Positions 34,815 through 38,420 of a stretch of DNA of 38,420 nucleotides are shown here, in pieces. Source of the stretch: Planctomycetota bacterium (GTDB lineage: Bacteria; Planctomycetota; J058; JAJDCP01); contig JAJDCP010000187.1 in assembly GCA_029260765.1 (NCBI GenBank), forward strand, positions 1-38,420, written 5' to 3'. A program made the position numbers and the translations under genes. The number at the start of each line of letters is the position of its first letter. Within the stretch, counting starts at the first letter, position 1. Under the pieces are notes generated by a model. That model was given only the letters and a program-made list of their open reading frames with translations. It did no database searches and was not told the origin of the DNA.

Positions 34815-35216
34815 CGCCCGTGGTCCTGCCAGTCTCTGAAGACGGACAGAACGCGGGCGCTCTGTCCCTTCCCTGACCGGAGCTGAAGCGCTGGCCTGCC
34901 CGCCATCACCCCTGTTGCAGGCTCGGCTCGGCGAGCCCGCGAAACTCGCTGAGCTGCGAGGAGCCGACGCCGAACTGGTTCAGTGATCCGGCTCGGATTC
35001 GGCGCATCAAGTTGACCACTTTGGGTCGCGAACCCCGCACACTCCGGCGAAGCCCCTCCGCGCCACGACTTTCTTCAGCGCCCCGATCGAGCCCCCAGTG
35101 CGCGAAGGGCCCGACATCGGGCGAGATACGCAGGCCTCGAAGCAAACCACTGGCGCCTTGTGGTTTTGTGGCACGTATCTTGCGGGACAATCCGTGCAGG
35201 CCCACAGGGAGACATC
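34815..35216. other. intergenic, upstream of divergent genes, with repeat copy D
   Basis: About 400 bases between the start of the giant kinase (minus) and the two-TM protein (plus). Contains copy D of the modular repeat (about 34987-35096). Divergent promoters must lie here, but no boxes were identified with confidence. Confidence 0.45.
34987..35096 (+). repeat. dispersed modular intergenic repeat, copy D (box 3 only)
   Basis: Matches the right end of copy B: CGGATTCGGCGCATCAA, GAACCCCGCAC, GCGAAGCCCCT, then ACTTTCTTCAGCGCCCCGAT and CGAGCCC. The 16-bp array and box 1 are absent. Same orientation as copies A-C. Confidence 0.6.
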
Positions 35217-35864
35217 ATGCCAACCAACGCGGACAACCTGGCATCTCGATTGAAGGAACGCGCCTCCCAGAGCGCTTCGGCAGCGAAGATGCAGATCTTC
35301 TGGGAGCAGAGCTTTGCACGCCCGGCCCTGCTCATGTTTGTAGCCGTGTTGGTGGGAATGACCATTTTCCTGTCCTTCGCACTTGCCAACGACTTCCTCA
35401 GCGGCGGAACCATTGTCGGCACGCTGATCATGGCAGGGATCAGCTGGTTCACTCTGGTGCGTTTCGCCGTGCTCGGCGCAGGCGCCCGGGCAAGATCCAG
35501 GCAACAGGAGCGCTTGGGCAGTGAGTGGAGCGAACGCTGTGGTCCATGCCCGATCCTGGCCCGGGGTTTGCACCTCCCGGCAGAACGGAGCGCGCGCGCG
35601 GGCGTGCTCGGTGTGGTTGAGGGCAAGTTGGTCTTCGTCCCGATCCCCTTCGGCAGCTTCGTCTGGAAGTCCTTGGAGACATGGGAATCCCCGGTCACCC
35701 GTGTCGAGCAGCAGGCTCCGATGGGTTGGTGGCAGTGGGCCTGGTACGGCTTCGGGCCTCTGGAGCTGTCTTTTGAAGACCGCACCAGCCTGCGCTTTTT
35801 CGCCTATGGCGGCGAGGAGGTAGCCAAGGCTCTCCGGGCGCAGATCGGAACCTCATCGGCCTGA
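35217..35864 (+). CDS. two-TM membrane protein with a PH-like C-terminal region
   Basis: A 215-aa protein from the ATG at 35217 after AGGGAGACATC; earlier in-frame codons lack a site. Residues 1-30 are an amphipathic, Ser/Ala-rich helix, followed by two transmembrane helices (about 37-57, ALLMFVAVLVGMTIFLSFAL, and 64-86, TIVGTLIMAGISWFTLVRFA). The rest is cytosolic and beta-rich: VLGVVEGKLVFVPIPFGSFV, SPVTRVEQQAPMGWWQWAW, LELSFEDRTSLRFFAYGG and a final helix EEVAKALRAQI. This pattern is like GRAM/PH-type domains (strands plus a C-terminal helix), but the assignment is weak. Function unknown; stands alone. Confidence 0.7.
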   Translation: MPTNADNLASRLKERASQSASAAKMQIFWEQSFARPALLMFVAVLVGMTIFLSFALANDFLSGGTIVGTLIMAGISWFTLVRFAVLGAGARARSRQQERLGSEWSERCGPCPILARGLHLPAERSARAGVLGVVEGKLVFVPIPFGSFVWKSLETWESPVTRVEQQAPMGWWQWAWYGFGPLELSFEDRTSLRFFAYGGEEVAKALRAQIGTSSA

Positions 35865-36459
35865 GACAGGCATCATCGCTCCTGCTATCCGCGGGGAAGT
35901 TCCTTGCGCTTGGTGTTCTCCACAGCTCGGAGCTGTCCGGAAGGCTCCAGTCGTCGGACGCTCCAGCGCGCTACGTTCCCGTGACAACCGACACCTCGCA
36001 GCCCGCCAGCGAGCCGCTGGAGACCATACGACACGGCAGAAAGAGGCACCGCAATGGTGCCGATCTACGGCCCACGACTGTCCATGCGTCGCCACAGGCG
36101 ACTCGGAGCCTTGGCCCGACGGTTGTCTCGCGACCCGGATCGGGGCGGACGTAGCAACGTATGGGTACACAAGAAGATATGGCAAGAGTCGGGCCAGAAC
36201 GGCGGGCCCGCGCAGCATCTTGACGGCAGCACGGTGGACTTGAGGTCTCCGCCGATGCCGAACCAGAGGCCGATCGCGAAGCCTTAGGGACGATTGCGAG
36301 GACCGAAGACCGATGGAGCCCGGCGCTGAGTGCGCAGCGAAGCGCTGCGGACCAAGCCCTCCCAACCCGCTCAGGCCGGTGCGGTTTCGAAAATTTTCTA
36401 CCCTCCGGGTGCGCTCATTCGGGATTCCATCGATGTGTCCGTAATAGAGGAGAGAAACG
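35865..36459. other. intergenic, no gene recognised
   Basis: About 595 bases without a supported gene. At 36299-36312 there is GAGGACCGAAGACCG, which resembles one unit of the 16-bp tandem element read on the other strand, but it stands alone. Confidence 0.35.
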
Positions 36460-36687
36460 ATGCCAGGCAAGCAAGAGAAGCGTCCGACGGAAGCCGAGCT
36501 CGACCGCGCGCATACCGCGCTGAAGAACGCCGTACGTGCGGGCAGGAAACGGCGCTGCGTCGAGCGCCTGCTCGAGGCGTATATCAACAAGGCGGGTGGG
36601 TTGTTCGAAGCCCGGGGAGAGGCGCGCGGAGGCGTAGCACCGCGCGGGATTGTCCCGGGGCTCGTCTACCGTCCTGGTCCGAGGTGA
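36460..36687 (+). CDS. small charged protein, C-terminus possibly replaced
   Basis: A 75-aa frame starting at an ATG after GAGGAGAGAAACG, a strong ribosome binding site. The first ~50 residues look genuine: TEAELDRAHTALKNAVRAGR and KRRCVERLLEAYINKAGGLF, two basic helices. The last 20 (Gly/Arg/Pro-rich) run towards repeat copy C and look unrelated, so the gene may have been cut by the repeat. No family recognised. Confidence 0.5.
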   Translation: MPGKQEKRPTEAELDRAHTALKNAVRAGRKRRCVERLLEAYINKAGGLFEARGEARGGVAPRGIVPGLVYRPGPR

Positions 36688-37205
36688 CGCAGCGTTGGCC
36701 TGGAGCTCGTCTAGCCTTGGACCTCGGTCCCCACGGTCCTCGGTCCCCACGGTCTTCGGTCCCCACGGTCTTCGGTCCCCACGGTCCTCGGGGTCGGTTT
36801 CGGTGTCGGAGTCGGGCTCGGAACCGGCATCGGAACCGGGATCCGGACTCCGAACCGGCTCCGTCTTCGCCCCCGTCGTCCGGCTCATGGCCCCGATCTG
36901 CCTCCAACTCTCGCACCCCGTCAAAGCTCCCGAATCTCAGCGCTTTTCTTCATCACTCCGATCGACCACGTGCTGGCTGGTCTTCCCGGTCCACCTAGCG
37001 CCACGACCGAACCGCCGCGCATTGAGCGACACCCTTGGGTTGCGACGGGGGCAGCGCACAGACGCCGGAGCCTCAAATCCCCCCAGGCAGCTTCCCGAAG
37101 CTGCGTGAGCACCAGGCGGCCTAGGAGTACGACCGGCAGCTGGGGCTGCCCTTCGAGCTGCTCGACGCGATCGACCGCTCTGCCGATGGTGCGTGGGTGG
37201 AAGGA
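36688..37205. other. intergenic, repeat copy C plus a faint coding scrap
   Basis: About 520 bases. Contains copy C of the modular repeat (about 36720-36966). Downstream, at about 37094-37200, a plus-strand frame reads FPKLREHQAA-stop-EYDRQLGLPFELLDAIDRSA, faintly like part of a peroxiredoxin, but too short and broken to annotate. Confidence 0.4.
36720..36966 (+). repeat. dispersed modular intergenic repeat, copy C (with perfect 16-bp array)
   Basis: Four head-to-tail 16-bp units (36725-36740, 36741-36756, 36757-36772, 36773-36788) of sequence CGGTCCCCACGGTC(C/T)T, differing only at position 15. They are followed by a CGG-spaced tract (TCGGTTTCGGTGTCGGAGTC and onward) and box 3 (36910-36966: CGCACCCCGTCAAAGC, TTTTCTTCATCACTCCGATC). 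Box 1 is missing. Confidence 0.75.
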
Positions 37206-38420
37206 TCAGAGATCCCAGGCCAGGAATGTGCAGGATTGGTTGTGGGACCTGGCGCCCCCGGGGTCCTTGCTGTTGATGATCCGGAAGCGCTGCTCGCCGA
37301 GGCGGCGCTCGATGATCTCGCCGCGGACCCGTTGCACTCCGCCGTCGTCGTCCTTGTCATGGTTCTCGTAGCGCCAGTAGCGGAAGACCGTGTTGGGGTT
37401 GGCCCTACCGACGGCTACGACCGACTCGGTCACACCGGGGTAGCCCTTCGATGTCAGGGAGCCGGCATTGTAGAGGCAGTCCAGGAGCTCCATCCGATCG
37501 CCCCGCAGCCTGTCGGCGCCCAACTTGTTGATGACACGGAAAACGTCGCCACCTGCCGAGTGGAAGGAGACGCCGCGGTATTGCGGTTTGAGGGGGCCGC
37601 TGTTCAGCTCCCGGCGGACGGCCTCTTCGGCGTCGGCGGTCGTTTGGACCTGGCTCACAACGTTCGTCCACCGCTCCCGGCTCATGTTGCCACTCTCAGG
37701 AAGGACCACGACGGCTTGCAAGGGCGAGGTGCTGGCGACGAGCTGCTTGACCCTGGCGACGTGCGAACCGCCATGGGCCCAGGAGCCGAGGCCGTGGTAG
37801 TGGGTCTGGACGAAATGGGGCCGGTTGGGGTCGAAGTCCTGCGGCAGGACCACGAAGACCGGGCGGCTGCCGTTGCCGGGGCTCTTGAGCACCAGGCTCT
37901 TGTGGGGGTGGTAGACCTTCTGCACAGCGAGGAAGAGGTTCCGGTCCTGGACGGGGACGTTCGCCGCGCCGAAGGCCGCCTGGCTTGAGGCGGCGATGGA
38001 AGGCGCGGCGGAGCCGAGGGGCGCCGGAGCCCCGCCATGGGCCGCGGAGGCGGCGTTGTCGTTGGAAGGTGCGGTACCGGCACCAGCGGCCCCGGTGCCC
38101 TGGACATGGACCGGCACATAACCGCCGGACTTGGGAGCGAGGGAGGGGGCTGAGCCGCTGAAGCCTGTCCGCGCCGCTTCGAGGAGGTCGACGTCGATCC
38201 AGCCGCTGACGCGGTAGCTGGCCTTCCAGCCGTACTTGAGCTGGTTCTTGTTGCGGAAATCGCCGGACTTCGGGTCGAGATAGTGCGTCATCTTGACCGC
38301 CGTGAGGGCACCCCCGTCGATGGTCGTCCAGGCCTCGGTACCCTTGTCGCCTGGCTCGATGCCCCGCACGATCGAGACATGCCGGAAGTAGCCGGTGCTC
38401 GGGTTGATGGTGATCAGGAA
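37206..38420 (-). CDS. alpha/beta-hydrolase-like protein, N-terminus beyond the window
   Basis: At least 404 residues. The reading frame is open to the window edge (FLITINPSTGYFRHVSIV precedes the first possible GTG at 38369), so the gene starts outside. The visible N-terminal ~80 residues are beta-rich (SH3-like in look: AWTTIDGGALTAVKMTHYL, YGWKASYRVSGWIDVDLLE), then a low-complexity Ala/Gly/Ser/Pro linker. The C-terminal ~230 residues resemble an alpha/beta hydrolase: RPVFVVLPQDFDPNRPHFVQ, THYHGLGSWAHGG, LQAVVVLPESG and a nucleophile-elbow-like SFHSAGGDVFR with the Ser inside HSAGG. Acid and His of a triad are not certain. It may be an enzyme acting on cell-wall or surface polymers, but this is a guess. 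Confidence 0.6.
   Translation of the reverse strand, partial: FLITINPSTGYFRHVSIVRGIEPGDKGTEAWTTIDGGALTAVKMTHYLDPKSGDFRNKNQLKYGWKASYRVSGWIDVDLLEAARTGFSGSAPSLAPKSGGYVPVHVQGTGAAGAGTAPSNDNAASAAHGGAPAPLGSAAPSIAASSQAAFGAANVPVQDRNLFLAVQKVYHPHKSLVLKSPGNGSRPVFVVLPQDFDPNRPHFVQTHYHGLGSWAHGGSHVARVKQLVASTSPLQAVVVLPESGNMSRERWTNVVSQVQTTADAEEAVRRELNSGPLKPQYRGVSFHSAGGDVFRVINKLGADRLRGDRMELLDCLYNAGSLTSKGYPGVTESVVAVGRANPNTVFRYWRYENHDKDDDGGVQRVRGEIIERRLGEQRFRIINSKDPGGARSHNQSCTFLAWDL

Noticed and set aside
36415..36924. Minus-strand frame through copy C encoding GTEDRGDRGP-like repeats
   Set aside because: Artefact of the 16-bp array, as for copy A; the real small gene here is on the plus strand.
37094..37200. 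Peroxiredoxin-like scrap
   Set aside because: Only about 35 residues with an in-frame stop; the resemblance is too weak to annotate.
1..38420. CRISPR arrays, complete insertion sequences, prophage genes
   Set aside because: No regularly spaced direct repeats, cas genes, intact transposases or phage structural genes were seen; the tandem repeats found have no spacers.

Overview
The window is GC-rich bacterial chromosomal DNA with low coding density and many broken genes. A very large Ser/Thr kinase carrying a formylglycine-generating-enzyme (FGE/SUMF1) domain, several exported proteins of unknown function, long intergenic stretches and a dispersed non-coding repeat point to a large-genome lineage such as Planctomycetota or Myxococcota. 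No rRNA, complete tRNA or other phylogenetic marker is present, so this is inference. No CRISPR array, complete insertion sequence or prophage was seen.

Layout. 0-10.7 kb: a GNAT acetyltransferase; a lipoprotein translationally coupled to a thermolysin-like zinc protease; a parallel beta-helix lipoprotein on the minus strand; a RimK-type ligase fused to a C-terminal RCK_C domain; a decayed membrane-protein gene; then a compact module of a 136-aa highly charged protein, a prolyl-4-hydroxylase-like 2OG-Fe(II) oxygenase and a second ATP-grasp ligase overlapping it tail to tail. 10.7-20.2 kb: a repeat-bearing intergenic region; an RND efflux pump (permease and adaptor) downstream of a frameshifted CoA-binding protein; a doubly damaged vapBC-like module; and a sulfur pair made of a persulfide dioxygenase-rhodanese fusion and a SulP anion transporter.

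20.2-26 kb is a gene graveyard: an SLC12-type transporter pseudogene with two in-frame stops, the 3' end of an ExeA-like ATPase, an orphan addiction-module antitoxin running into a C-rich tract, and a frameshifted tyrosine recombinase with a long C-terminal extension. Between these lie an exported 200-aa protein and repeat copy B. 26-38.4 kb: a C2-like protein, a membrane-anchored protein and a truncated secreted protein, low-specificity threonine aldolase (ltaE), two small beta-rich proteins, the 1335-aa kinase (zinc ribbon, pseudokinase, HEPN-like region, active kinase, TM, FGE domain), a two-TM protein, a small charged protein, repeat copies C and D, and an alpha/beta-hydrolase-like protein cut by the window edge.

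The most interesting candidates are the charged-protein/2OG-oxygenase/ATP-grasp module (8.9-10.7 kb), which has the parts of a peptide or protein modification system; the kinase with an embedded HEPN-like RNxxAH motif; and a four-copy modular intergenic repeat with 16-bp tandem units at about 11.1, 24.2, 35.0 and 36.8 kb.
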